Assembly (NCBI GenBank): GCA_021234155.1
Contig: JAJEKV010000002.1
Location: 26,713,299-26,777,298 of the forward strand
Length of the DNA stretch: 64,000 nucleotides
Direction of reading: 5' to 3'
Source: Isoetes taiwanensis
Taxonomy: Eukaryota > Streptophyta > Lycopodiopsida > Isoetales > Isoetaceae
The first letter of the stretch is position 1; every line of letters starts with the position of its first letter. This document shows, piece by piece, positions 33,901-45,683 of this stretch. The translations under genes were made by a program, and so were the position numbers. The notes below the pieces were generated by a model. That model was not told where the DNA came from and made no database searches. It saw nothing but the letters and a program-made list of their open reading frames with translations.

Positions 33901-34903
33901 TGTTCGGCCAATCCAGATACATCTAAATCCCACTTTCTCATCCAATCTTGTATATCAGCATACCATCCCTTACATTTCGTTGCCTCTAAGGCCAATCGGG
34001 GTAAACTAGATACCGGCATTTCCTGTACCTTGCATACATACTTAAGCGTTCGGCACAAGGCTTCTGATTGCAGTGATGTCATCCCACACTCGGCCAATAG
34101 CATGTCATACGGTGTCTGTGACTTAACACCTAGCTCTATTCTGAGAAACTTCTTCTGTACCTTTTCTAGCTTCCTCCAAGTCTCCTCAGCCAAACCCGGA
34201 GCCCATACCTCACAGCCATACAACAATACTGTTTGCACTAGGACCCCATATAACTGTTTTTTCAACTGAAAGTTCCATATCTCGTTTTTCTACTGCTACA
34301 CTGCATACTATATAATGCTTTCAGCCCACCATTTATCCTCTGCTCTACCGCATAGTTCCAACTCGGACTTTTATCAACCTGTATCCCTAGATATTTATAA
34401 GAATCCACCAATTCTACCGGTTCCCCTTTGTAAACAAGGTGTATGTGGTCCACTTTGTTTGCCCCAAACACAATTATTTTGGTCTTTCCCATGTTCACTT
34501 TCATACTCTTGTGATCACAAAATTCAGCCAATCTATCTAAATGTTTCTGTATTCCAACAATTGACCTTGACAAAAGCACTACATCATCCGCATATAGAAG
34601 TAAAAACACCACAAACCTCTCCAGAACCATACCATCCCCTCCATTCTGCATTATCCAATCTTCTAGTTGATCTATGAATAACCCAAAAAGAGTGGGAGAC
34701 ATGGGGCACCCTTGTTTTACACCTACGTTGCTTACTACTGGTTCCTGGCCTTCTCTAAAATACGGAAAGGATAGATGCACAAGTACCTTCTCGTATAGTA
34801 TCTTGACTGCCTACTTTAGCTCGTTTGGCAACCCCAGTTTTTCCATACGTTCCCATAAATTGTCTCTGTCCACCATGTCGAAAGCTTTTGTAAAGTCTAC
34901 AAA
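33882..34903 (-). pseudogene. LINE A reverse transcriptase, 3' half
   Basis: Frames read DFTKAFDMVDRDNLW, NVGVKQGCPMSPTLFG, FLLLYADDVVLLSRS and YKYLGIQVD, the RT palm motifs including the catalytic ADD. They are followed by the thumb and linker (LYGCEVWAPGLAEETW). A stop after GLPNELK and frameshifts at about 34265 and 33880 show decay. The 5' half lies beyond the Helitron, at 39546-40240. Confidence 0.85.
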
Positions 34904-35514
34904 TCTATTGTTTAAATTTGGATTTTCCGGTCTGGAGGAAAATCTTTTTGGATTTTTCTCTAGCTGATATCCCTAAGGTTTTGGGGGTATTAGCAGCCGG
35001 GAAAAATTCTCGACTATCCAAAAATCAGGAATTTTTTTCCCTTCAAGATTTGGGATTTGGGCTAACGGGCTGGAGAGGTTTGTGGCTTGAGGACACCATG
35101 TCGGCATGCATGCCACGATGCAAGATGCCACGATTTAGGGCACATAAGGAAGGCTTCTAAATTTTTCAATCGATCTACCAAAGAGTCTTTGATTGATTAG
35201 AACCCAGTCTCTACTTTTATTGCAAATTTGTCTCTCCCAGAGGATCGACATACTGGAGCGTGGCTTTAGATCATGAATCTGATCTGCTATTTGCCTTTAT
35301 ATGGATTTCGATTTGTCAATTAGATGGCCTGTCAGTGGATTTTTAGCAGATGGTCTGGAAGGGCTTTTGTTTTTTCCAGGAAGGATTTGATTTCATCGAG
35401 TTGGTCTCTACATCATTGAGTGTTTCTTGGATGTATGATGTGTGGTTCATCCACGTATGTATGTTATATTGAGTGTTCTTTGAATGTATGATGTATGGTT
35501 CCTAGGTGTGCAAT

Positions 35515-35700
35515 GGCGCCGTGTTCCTGGGCAAAGATCTGTACTTGGTGCGGAGAGCTCTGTAGATTGGAGCTACAAATCTGCTTCTTATTCTGCAAGA
35601 AGGCCTTCAGTGAGACATAACACAGGCATCATTATTCTGGTCCTGAAGCTTGGCCATAAGGTATGGCAGATAAACAATGGCAGACAAATCTTTTTGACAA
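35515..35700 (+). pseudogene. Exon-like fragment in Helitron 2 (unrecognised)
   Basis: An open stretch after CCTAG reads SSVDWSYKSASYSARRPSVR in one frame. Coding origin is uncertain and no family was recognised. Confidence 0.25.
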
Positions 35701-37082
35701 ATCTATTATACAGCTGCAACAGAGATTGTGATCAGTTTATCTATGTCCACTAAGACTACAAAGAATCTCAGACCAGGTATGTCCTCCACGCCTTTTCCAC
35801 TATTTTAATTGACAATAGCTCTGCCATTGAAGCACCATTGTTGTGCCTACACAAAGGTGCTAAAATACGTTTTGATGCAGTAATGGGCTTCAAGTCTAAA
35901 CATCCTTCATATTCATCCTCTAAGCTTTCTAATATGATCAGGTAGATGGAGAAGCATATCATATGATGTTTTAAATTCAATCACAACTTTTAAGCTGTAA
36001 GTATGTCCATTATTATTTTTCATGACCTGCCATTTAAAATAGAAGCTTTAGCATCATAAATATGGAGTTAGACAGACATGGAATGTTGTTTTACTTGCCT
36101 AGATATATCCCTCAGTCACAAGTGACATAGATGAATGATACGCCAAGCAAGATTATCTCTTTTCTAAGTTAGTCTCATCTTACTTTGTTGAATAATTGAT
36201 TATTTTTGCACATATATGCTTTACTGTTTCAGGCTAAATATAAATGCAAAATGCAACATGAAAGTTATAGAGGTCATATCTGTGTTTTGATTCATGTTGC
36301 ATCTGTATTGCAGTTGTTGTTTGTTAGTACTATATAGATTTTTGGAATTGGGTATACGTTCACTTATTATATACAGAGAACCTGTATCAAGTTCTTAAGC
36401 CTCATATATTATTTGTACATCTCCATGTTCTCTGCTTTCCTTATGCATGTCAAACTTATGCACCGAAATAGAGATCCTGGACACGAATACAAGAATCAAA
36501 CACTTATCTTGGCTTCTCTTATCGTGGCTTCTCTTATGCTTGCCCTTCTTCCATATTTGCAGACTTAATTGTTCTTCATGCTTTCTTTATGTTATAAAAA
36601 AATCTATCCATTCTATTATACAGCTGCCACAGAGATTGTGATTGGTTTATCTATATGTGATTTATTTTGGCTAGATGTGTAAGAATAATGGGATCTTGAC
36701 ATTTGAAAGACTGTTGTAAGACGTGCATGGAAGATTTGAATGGTTTGCTTGACCATTTGGAGACTTGATGATGCATGTCTTGCATCTTATTGGGCTATCT
36801 TATTAAATCTGAATCATGGTACGGTAGCTTAAACCATGCTCAAAAAGATATCGAAAATGAGGGAAAAACCATCGCTAATGGAATTTATTTCACTAACCAG
36901 TCCCGGGTAGCAGAGTATGATACGACACATTGTTGCAACACATTGTTCCAGATAAACTCCAGCTCCAGATATTGGTATTACGATGGCATAAGATGTGGTG
37001 CTGTCCCAGAGCTAGATTGTTATATAAAGGCACATCATAGCAGCTAGATGCTAATTTAGATAGATCCTAACTACATGTAGGT

Positions 37083-37203
37083 CTGCCACAACTTCAAAAG
37101 ATGCAAAATATGCACTTGGAGTGCTTAAAGAAGTCTCTGCAGAGGTTGCATTGAATTGCCATTCCCAACAAGGAAAGATGAAGCCTATCGTTATTCTAGA
37201 AGG
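37083..37203 (+). pseudogene. Captured exon-like fragment in Helitron 2 (unrecognised)
   Basis: The frame ATTSKDAKYALGVLKEVSAE continues through NCHSQQGKMKPIVILEG to a GTAAAC donor. About 240 bases later an acceptor-flanked segment (37446-37497) reads DHENIYRSMMEGSTTIE. The reading suggests two neighbouring exons of one captured plant gene that I cannot name. Confidence 0.4.
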
Positions 37204-37829
37204 TAAACTTGGGATTATTTTTCCAAGAAACAGATGGATGCAGGAGTTAGGATTTACTGTTTTCCCAAGTCCTCTATCATTGTAAGTTGGTGATTTCCCA
37301 AGTCCTCTATCATTGTAAGTTGGTGAACTATGCTGCTCTTATAATGTCTGAATAGCTTGCAACATGTCTGAATCATTTTTAACTAGCAGGTTCTGCAAAT
37401 TCTTCCTGACTTACACAAGAGTAATTCCTCTTTTGCATTCCATGCAGGATCATGAAAACATCTACAGAAGTATGATGGAAGGATCCACAACTATTGAGGT
37501 TAAACAAACCTAAGTAAGGCTCCTTATCCTTTATCAATACATCATGCCAAATAGTGTATGATAAAAATTGTGTGGATATCTTAGCATGCTAATTTGCCAA
37601 CATGGCTTATTTTGGAAGGTGATCTTTTTGTGTAAAGCTGCATCCACACATGCAAAGCCTGTTAGGAGTCATGTAAACTTACAAGTTGGTGCTTCACAAT
37701 GTAGTTTTGGCTGGTGAAGACATGGTTACTCCATTCCTATAATGAGATAGGTCAATATCTGCTGAACACACTTCTCGGATGGCATGTACAAAAAATGACA
37801 TTGGTGGAATATCATGCAGTAGCTGCTAT

Positions 37830-38200
37830 GTTATCATTCACAGAAGAATCCAGCTCACAGGAGAAGCTTCTATGTTATCATTCACAGAAGAATCCAGCTC
37901 ACAGGAATCCAGCTCAGAAGAATCCAGTCTGCAAAAGAGGCATTATCAAAATTAGTAATTGGTAGTTAGACTGCTATATAAAATTCTCAATTTTGTGACA
38001 GCTGCAACCAGTGACAATGCGAAGTTTAGGAACACACATGCTTACACAAAGATGATTTTTTAGAATGCCAATAATAGGCCATGCTCAACTCAGAAATACG
38101 CATGATTAGACAGATGAATTATAGAATGTCAATACTATGATTAGACAGATGAATTATAGAATGTCAATACTATGCCATGCTCATCTCAGACATGTATACG
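37830..38200 (+). repeat. Short tandem duplications in Helitron 2
   Basis: CTATGTTATCATTCACAGAA is doubled at 37829-37890. ATGATTAGACAGATGAATTA is doubled at 38102-38158. Variants of the phrase ACTCAA-TTCAAAA-ACATGA recur to about 38370. Confidence 0.6.
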
Positions 38201-38895
38201 TTAGACAGATACAAAAGGACATGAAATAATAGTAAACAAAAAGACATGAAATAATACTAAGGCTATTGCCCACGTTTGGGAGATAGGAACTCAAGTTCAA
38301 AAAACATGAAAAATATTAGGACTATTACCCACGTTTAGGAACTAGGAACTCAACTTCAAAAGACATGACATAATATTAAGACTATCACCCATGTTTAGAA
38401 GCTAAGTTCAAACTTTGGTAATATAGGCAACTTATGCAGGTTTTCACTTTCTTTTGTCACGTTTGGTTTGTCCCTTAATTTCGATCTTTGATAACATATC
38501 AAAATAATTATTATTGCAAAGACCGACACTGGCATGGAAATTACATAGGTGCAAGATATTACTCGGACAAACACTAGATTTAGAACCATGTCGTTTTAAC
38601 AGTTTCTATTCTATTCTATTCTTTGAGCATAAGAGGCATCATATCATGTAGCGCAAAAACTTCAACGTAATGCCCCCAAGGCTTCAAAGATTACAATGTG
38701 TGACCCCTTTTTGTTTTCTTGGATGGATAAATACAATGTGAAATAATTTGAGGCAATGTTTTGCAACTTTGTAGAAAACAATTGTAATAAAACAATTGCA
38801 AAAATATGAAGGATCGGGCTATATATCATGCTAGAAACAAAGGTATATTGGAACATTTACATAAAGAACCACATAAAGACAATAATAGCTAGGGT

Positions 38896-39122
38896 CTTTA
38901 ATGTTAGCTTATTCAACATGTCTACAACACTATCTCAAGGAAGTGAATTGTCTGTGCAAACTGTCATTTCACTATAACATTCATCAATGGTGTAACTACT
39001 TACAATGAGGATCTTTAATGTTAGCTTATTCAACATGTCTACAACACTATCTCAAGGAAGTAAATTGTTTGTGCAAACTTTCATTTCACTATAACATTCA
39101 TCAATGGTGTAACTACTTGCAT
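38896..39122 (+). repeat. 117-bp tandem duplication in Helitron 2
   Basis: CTTTAATGTTAGCTTATTCA begins copies at 38896 and 39013. The copies differ at only a handful of positions and so are recent. Confidence 0.85.
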
Positions 39123-39514
39123 AGACGTAAATGAGCAAAACATATTTTTCTCTTCTTTTTCTCCCCCCTTTCTTTGTTAATAATCAAAAGGTAAAAGGGG
39201 CATCCTTAACCTTATGTGGGTTGGCAAGTCCAAGAATAAAGTTTGTTCATTTCGTCACTGCATGCCCCTGTTCCTAAGTACACTAACAATGTAGTATTAC
39301 TTAGATTTCCAAATTAATGTTTTTTGCATGGTTGTCCTCAATTCAACTATATGCTTCCATATTGGGAGGAGGAGAAGGAAATTTAAGATCAACAAACCAA
39401 TATGTATTTTGAAGCAATAGTATTTCATCTTTTTTCTCCTAGCCCCGTTCAAATTTAGCAAGGCAATGTGCATGTGTCTACTCCTTCATGGTTGCCTATA
39501 TCAACATTGTACTT

Positions 39515-39545
39515 AGGCCCGGCAACGCCGGGCCTCCATTACTAG
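39515..39545 (+). other. Helitron 2 3' terminus (9-bp GC hairpin plus CTAG)
   Basis: A perfect nine-base-pair stem with an AAC loop ends seven bases before CTAG. Confidence 0.9.
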
Positions 39546-40240
39546 TAATATATAAAGTGGTTTCCTTGTTCCTGTAACTGTATCCATCATCGCTCTCAAA
39601 GTAACCAAGTGATCTGTAGTGGACCGTTTGGGTCTAAAACCCGCTTGTCCCACAGCCCGTACACCCATGTCCTCTGCCCATCCACTTAGTTTGCTATTAA
39701 CCATAGTGGCAAAAAGCTTAGCATATAACCTGCTGATCATAATCATCCTATAGTTGCTGGGATCTGATTTATCACCTGCTTTATGCAAGGGAACAACCCT
39801 GCTTATTTGCCAGTCCCGTGGGAAGCCTTCTCTCAATACTATATTCATCAATTTCAGCAATGTCTTGTGTATCTCCTCACCTGCCCACTTAAACATCTCT
39901 GCAACTAGCCCCAAGTTATCTGCAGCTTTCCCATTTGCCAATGCTTCTAGCCCCCCCTATATATCTTCCATTGTGAATTTCCATTCTACATTGAAATCTG
40001 CTAAAACAGTGTCTTTTATGCCTGGCACATTGTGTATTTTTTTAACTTGACTAACTAATGATTCTACCTCAAGCAGCTCACCCTATTCCATTCTTGGCTT
40101 AAGCCTTGCCCAAAATTTTTTAGGCTCTACCAGCAAATCTCCAATCATTCGCATGTGCTTTTGGTACAGAAACTTTTTCTTCTTCGCTTTCACTAGTAGC
40201 ATATATTCCCTCTTAGCCATGATTTTCTCCTCCCCCCTTG
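39546..40240 (-). pseudogene. LINE A linker and RT, 5' half
   Basis: The minus strand from 40240 reads KREYMLLVKAKKKKFLYQKH, then FWARLKP, and the RT N-terminal motifs LHKAGDKSDPSNYRMIMISR and GQAGFRPKRSTTDHLVTLRA, ending at the Helitron. Two in-frame stops occur (near 40085 and 39957). The order matches LINE B. Confidence 0.85.
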
Positions 40241-40486
40241 CATGCTTAGAAAGCCCGGATCTTCTGTTTTCCTTGTTCCAGCACCGATACCATCTGAATC
40301 TTGTATCTCTAATTTCGTGACAGAAAAACTCGGCCCCCCTGTTTCTGTTCTAGCATCGACCGCTCCCCCTGTTCCAACACAGAGATCCGAGTCTGACGAC
40401 CCATCCTCCTCTTTTGTGTTGCGACCTTCTCTTTTCTTGTTTCTTCCAGCATCCGTTGAATCGACAGCTCTCTTCTTTCGACCCAT
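40241..40486 (-). pseudogene. LINE A ORF1 N-terminal fragment
   Basis: It begins MGRKKRAVDSTDAGRNKKRE, a lysine/arginine-rich start like ORF1 of LINE B (MAKTRKDEKV). The coiled-coil and RNA-binding parts of ORF1 and the ORF2 endonuclease are absent; the frame runs straight into the ORF2 linker. This is an internal deletion of about 2 kb relative to LINE B. Confidence 0.6.
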
Positions 40487-40619
40487 TTGTCCTGCTGCCC
40501 GATACCCAACCCGATACCCAAAGCACTATAGCAGTCAAAACCCCTGTAGCGGTCTGTGACAAGTTACTGTAGCAGATCGAGCTTAAAGCACTGTAGCGCC
40601 CAAACGACCCTAAACCCCA

Positions 40620-40622
<3 letters not shown>

Positions 40623-40679
<57 letters not shown>
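40623..40679. repeat. (GA)28 microsatellite between LINE A and LINE B
   Basis: A pure GA tract is bounded on the left by the 5' end of LINE A and on the right by the TGAAGTGAAGTGAAATG 3' end of LINE B. Confidence 0.95.
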
Positions 40680-40681
<2 letters not shown>

Positions 40682-40726
40682 GAAGTGAAGTGAAATGTAT
40701 TATTCCGTCTTTTGAGACCATCAGGT

Positions 40727-41206
40727 CTATGAGACGTTTAGAAAAACATTTTCAAAGTCAAAAACAACTTCTTGTGACAAGCCTTCGCAATCGATAGGCT
40801 CATCACCCAGCTCACTCTCCTCTTCGTCCCCAAGAATATCTCTAGAAATTTTAATAGCCGTCTCCCGCAATTGTAACATATCCATTAAGAAACTTGCAAC
40901 ACGTGTTGCTGGTAGGTTGAAAAAAGAGATAAGATCTGTAACCACAATATCAAATCTGTCCCTCAGAGCTTGGTATGCCGGACACTTCAAAATCACGTGT
41001 TCTTCATCCTCAACCTCATTTGCTCCACATGCCCTACAAAGTCTGTGCTCACGTGCTATTCCCGACCATCTCCCTACCTCAACATTTAGGTGATGCGCGC
41101 TCAGCCTCATTCTGCATATAACATGTCTTTTCTTCATAGAGAGGTTGTCATTGAGATATTTCATCTCACGCAACATAGGGTTCATCTGTTCCCTATAATG
41201 CAACAT
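40727..41206 (-). pseudogene. LINE B ORF2 C-terminal CCHC-like domain
   Basis: It contains MRLSAHHLNVEVGRWSG and LCRACGANEVEDEEHVILKC, matching the C-x2-C ... H-x4-C pattern of LINE A. It then runs to a stop at 40727, about 45 bases before the GA tract. A stop or frame change at about 41207 separates it from the RT part. Confidence 0.75.
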
Positions 41207-41224
41207 CTTTGTGCCTGGTCTAGA

Positions 41225-42441
41225 TCAGATCCGGTTCATGATCGTCTCCTCAACCCATTCCCTGATCCTACTCTTATTCCGTGCAAGACCCTCAATGCAA
41301 AGCCCCCATTTCCTTAACCACACCATACCCTCTGCATACCAACCTCGATCAAAAGACCCCTTCAAAGCCAAACGAGGGAGACTGTCCTCCTCAAAACCTC
41401 CCACTTTGCTCAGGTAAGTTAGAAATTGGCATAAAGCCTCACATTCTAGTGGCATCATACCACATTCCGCTAGCATTATTTCATAGGGAGTTTGGATTTT
41501 AACCCCAAGTTCAGCATGTAGGAATTTCTTTTGCACTTTTTCGATTTTTTGCCACAGCTCCAATGACAACCCCGGTCCCCATACTTCACACCCATATAGC
41601 ACAACTGCCTGCACCAGTGTCTTGAATAGCATTATTTTCAAGCTGAATTTCCATATGTCTGCCTTAACACATTTTCTCTGCATTGCAAAAAAAGCTTTAA
41701 GCCCTCCATTTATTCTCTGCTCTACTGTCTGATTCCATCTGAAATTCTTATCCACTATGATCCCCAAGTACTTATAGGATGTAGAGATCTCCACTATACT
41801 ATTTTTATAAAAGAACTCATAATTTTTATCCAGCGTTGTCCCAAAAATCACCACATTAGTTTTACTAAGGTTCACCTGCAAGCCCTTAGCATCACAAAAA
41901 GAAGCCAAAGCATTCAGGTGCTTCTGCATACCTTCCCTGCTGCGAGCAATCAATACAATGTCGTCTGCATATAGAAGCAAAAGAATAACGTATCCAGCCA
42001 AGGGGGTTCCCTCCCCCCCCATAATTCTGTATCCATTCCTCCAATTCATCAATAAATATGCCAAAGAGGGTCGGTGACATAGGGCATCCCTGTTTAACCC
42101 CAATATTACTGATCACCACCTCATCACATTCATCCCCAAATGGAGTAGAGAGTTTGACCAACACTTTCTCATATAACAATTTTACAGCATCTCTATATTG
42201 TTCAGGCACATTGATGTGTTCCAAGCTAGTCCAAAGGTTACCCCTGCATACTGTATCAAAAGCTTTAGTGCAATCTACAAACGCAACAAACAAAGGTTTT
42301 CGTGTTCCTTTGACAGCATCTATCATGGCTCGAAAGGTGACGAGGTGATCTATTGTGGATTTCTGTGGCCGAAAACATGCCTGTCCCTTAGCTCTAACCC
42401 CATGTATCTCTGCCCATATACTAATTTTATGTTCAACAATT
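41225..42441 (-). pseudogene. LINE B reverse transcriptase, 3' half
   Basis: Frames from 42441 read VEHKISIWAEIHG, STIDHLVTFRAMIDAVKGTR, CTKAFDTVCRGNLW, NIGVKQGCPMSPTLFG, VILLLYADDIVLIARS and YKYLGIIVDKNF, followed by LYGCEVWGPGL. The catalytic ADD is present. A frameshift falls in a C-rich run at about 42010-42020. Confidence 0.85.
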
Positions 42442-44097
42442 AAGCAAGAATTAATTAGTTGGAGAAAAAAACGATATTTTGAGAATTTTGAGGGGATAGG
42501 CGTAGGTCCACCATAAAGTAAAAAAGGTAGTATTGAACGTAAAGCACCTTACGGGCCATTCAAATTATCCCGCCCAAAGTGAGCGGGATATATTCCCATT
42601 TTGAACGGAATCTGCCCCCTTCAACTCCACCGCCTCTTCGACTGCAGCGCCTCCTTGACTCCGGTGTCTTCAACAATGGCTCCAACTCTGGCTCCCATCA
42701 GACGGCTCCAGTTGTTTTCCGGCGGCCGTAGCTCTGATTATTCGAGCTTCTTTGCATGCAGCTTTCAATGGCAAGCTCTGAGATAAAGCCCAAGCCTCAG
42801 TTTGGAGTTTTTTTGGGGCATTTTTTTTGTTGCAGACAGAGGCATGCATGATGGAGAGGCGTACATGATGGAGCAGATGAAGGAAATACACATCAGATTA
42901 AGGAAATACAGGCGGATTGCAGATGCCCCATCTATTCAGTTCCCCTGCCCATCTATTATGTCCAATCATGATGTTCTTGATAGGAGGATGGTGTTAGGAA
43001 GCAATTTCAGGATCAAAGAATGCCATGCATCAATGCTTGATCATTCCTCAATTATACACCCTTAGCAACCGCACTCCGCAACTGCAACTCTGCAACTCTG
43101 TTTTATCATAATCTAAGAAGTGAGGCAGCTGCAAAACAAGGCGATCTAAGTTAATATGCCCCCTATGTGGTAAGAAGTAAATCGATTTAATGACAACAGT
43201 TGAACTCCGAGTTCCTTGCCCATCTCTACTGGCAGTTTGAGGCTATTGCAGGTCTGTAATGATTTGCGAAAAAATTCCTTCTTATAGAGTTCATTCAAGC
43301 TTTCATTCTTGTATAAGAATACTTGCACAGGATGTTCTTGTGGCATTAAGGCTAATCCGACCTACAAATCCATCCAGGGAACTCTTTTTATCCATACTTT
43401 TGTATTTCATTTTCTAGTTCTCTAAAATTGAACAAACAATGTTATGATTTTGCAGACTGCAGAAATGCTCATCGCTCATGCTTGTCAAAACTCTTATGTG
43501 CCCAGGTTGTACGGATAATGGGAAAGCCTTTGTCTGTGGCGAATCTTGGCTCCATCAAATAGCTGTGGCGATGTGGATGAGTAGGAAAAAGGTTTCTGTG
43601 GTGGAATTTGGCTCCACAATATTGCCATGGCAATTTATATGAGCCAAAAAGGGTGTAGAGAGAGATGGCTTTGCTCAGCAAAATCGCTTCAGCGATTATG
43701 TTGAGCTAAAATATTATTTTTTATTTTAATTATGGATTTATGAAGAATCTTATGGCTACCTCAAATTACAGAAAATAAACAAGTTACTTTGCTTGTGAGT
43801 GTCCAATATGCACTCAATTCTGATCTCAATAGATCGCAGTGGCGATCTTTGAGATCTAACGTGTACTAAATTAATGAGAATTGCTATACTATATTTTCTA
43901 AATATGCCTTAAAATATTCACATATTGGTCATCTATGATCATAAAGATCGCAATGGCGATTTGTCCAAACGTTTTTGCATGTTTTTTCTTCACCAACGAG
44001 GTCTTTATAGAGAATTTTTTGCGATTTATACGGCCACTGCAACCTATTTCAAGGTCATCGAGAAATCCAAATTTCTCTAACTAATTAATTCTTGCAT
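42442..44097. mobile_element. 1.66-kb TIR DNA element inserted in LINE B RT
   Basis: Terminal inverted repeats of about 25 bases bound it: the left end begins AAGCAAGAATTAATTAGTT and the right end, reversed, begins ATGCAAGAATTAATTAGTT. AATT flanks both sides (42438-42441 and 44098-44101). Joining the flanks with one AATT gives an in-frame RT segment (YATIVEHKIS) parallel to LINE A (FATMVNSKLS), so the ends are secure. A 4-bp AATT duplication is unusual for plant TIR families. No transposase frame is present. Confidence 0.85.
42601..43062 (+). pseudogene. Gene-like fragment inside the TIR element
   Basis: ATG at 42676 opens MAPTLAPIRRLQLFSGGRSS, a leader rich in Arg/Ser like an organelle transit peptide. 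After a possible intron ending TTGCAG (42835), EMKEIHIRLRKYRRIADAPS can be read in one frame. This may be a captured first exon of a plant gene (Pack-TIR type). The product is unknown. Confidence 0.35.
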
Positions 44098-44946
44098 AAT
44101 TGTAGCATACAACTTAGCAAATAGGTTACTAACCATGATCATTCTGTAGTTGTTAGGATCGCTTTTATCCCCTGCCTTATGTATGGGGACCACCCGATTA
44201 ACCTGCCATGATAAAGGGAATCCTTCTTTAACTGCCGCATTAAACATTAGCGTAAGCCCCTCAACTATTTTAGGTCCTGCCCACTTCAGAAGCTCTGCCA
44301 CTAACCCTGTAGAATCTGCTGCCTTCCTATTTGCAAGCCCCCATTGAACATCCTCATCCAAAAACACAAAATCACATTTCGTGCCATACCCGCCATCTTG
44401 CATACCATCTACATGATACAATTTCTTTATCTGGTCTATCAAGATACTTGCATCCAACTGGACTGTATCATGCCTACCTTGCTTGAGTCTCTTCCAAAAC
44501 CTGAAAGGGTCTGTAAGCAACTCCCCAACCAACTCCTCTTGTTTGCGTTGTAAGAAAGCCCTCTTTTTTACTTTTACTAAAGTTTTAAACTCTTTGATTA
44601 GTTGCCCCCTAATTGCCCCCACTGCACCCTTGTATTGTTGTCTTTTTTCTTTGCAATCCATGTCAAACCAACCATTGCAAGGCAGCCCTTTCCGCCTACG
44701 TCCAGAAGAGAAACATGCCTGTGCTGTATTAGTGACCATAGTTGTAATAAGAATACTTATCTCATTTGCCCTTTCCGGCCATACCACATGCCCATAGCGC
44801 TTCTCAAACATTTCAAGATAAGAGTCTTTCTTCCTCTCGACCATATATATGCCTCCAGAACTACTGCAATCTGCTTGTATCTCTTCCTGTTGCACAGACC
44901 CGAATAGAGGCAATAACTGGCACATGATCCGATTCACTTCTCTCAT
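44098..44946 (-). pseudogene. LINE B ORF2 linker and RT, 5' part
   Basis: The minus frame contains GRRRKGLPCNGWFDMDCKEK, a lysine-rich linker, and RT N-terminal motifs VVPIHKAGDKSDPNNYRMIM and SNLFAKLYATI, stopping at the TIR element. It stays open for 283 codons. Confidence 0.85.
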
Positions 44947-45683
44947 TCAGAATTTGCAAAGAGGTAACATTCTCCACAAAATGCGCTGCTGCAATAAAAT
45001 AATCCACTACACTTTTACCTCTACACGTGCATTTAGAAGTTTCCGGGAAATGTCTAGTGCCATACAATAACAGATTCAAACCGCTACACAGCAGTACCCA
45101 TAGGTGTAGGCCACTGATCCATATCCATTGAGACGCGGTTCCACCCAATATCCCCCATTTCCTTCTCGTCTAACTGCTCCATCCACAATGGATCTCCATA
45201 CGCACTTGCTATCGCTGCTTGTTTTCTCGCCGTTCTACCATTAAAGTCTCCCATAAGCACCACTTCTCCTTTGGACAAAAAACCAGATATGTCTTGCTCA
45301 AGTGCTTGAAATGGATCCTCCATATCTAGATTATACATATGATAAGTTTGCTGCTTCAAAGGCGGAAAATAGCATCCTGCAATGAACACTTTACGGTCGT
45401 TTCCCAACAATTCCAGCCAGATATACTGTTTTGAATCCTTAACCATGTTAACCAAATGTTTTAATTCGCTTCTAATATAGCAAGCAACCCCTCCATACCC
45501 TCTTCGCCTCCAACCTTTCCTGTTCCAAACCGAATGTAACAAACAAAACCCTGGAATGTCCGGTAATCCAAATTCTTCGTGCTCCCATGTTTCCCAAAAG
45601 AAGACCAAATCTACTGATGCTAGAACATCATCCATTGAGTACACCTTCTCTGCGCTCAACTGGCTTATGTTCCATGCCATAAT
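44861..45683 (-). pseudogene. LINE B ORF2 endonuclease domain
   Basis: It starts around MAWNISQLSAEK (45680) and continues with FWETWEHEE, RRGYGGVACYIRSEL and MGDFNGRT. After a frameshift near 45095 it reads SESDHVPVIASI. The WN, WE, GDFN and SDH motifs in this order define the APE-type endonuclease that would nick the target microsatellite. The start overlaps the end of ORF1 by about 50 bases. Confidence 0.85.

Larger units (their letters stand above)
34904..39545 (+). mobile_element. Helitron 2, inserted in LINE A
   Basis: It starts TCTATTGTTTAAATTTGG after an A (34903) and ends with hairpin AGGCCCGGC-AAC-GCCGGGCCT (39515-39535) and CTAG (39542-39545) before a T. The boundaries are confirmed independently: joining 34903 to 39546 makes the LINE A RT frame continuous (ILFVDFTKAF) with no base gained or lost. 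The 4,642-base interior has no Rep/helicase and contains exon-like gene debris. The first 200 bases resemble Helitron 1. Confidence 0.93.

Noticed and set aside
34315-34677. 120-codon plus-strand frame
   Set aside because: It is the antisense shadow of the LINE A reverse transcriptase.
37714-37965. 83-codon frame with repeated HSQKNPAHRNPAQKNP
   Set aside because: It arises from a short tandem duplication inside Helitron 2 and has no coding support.
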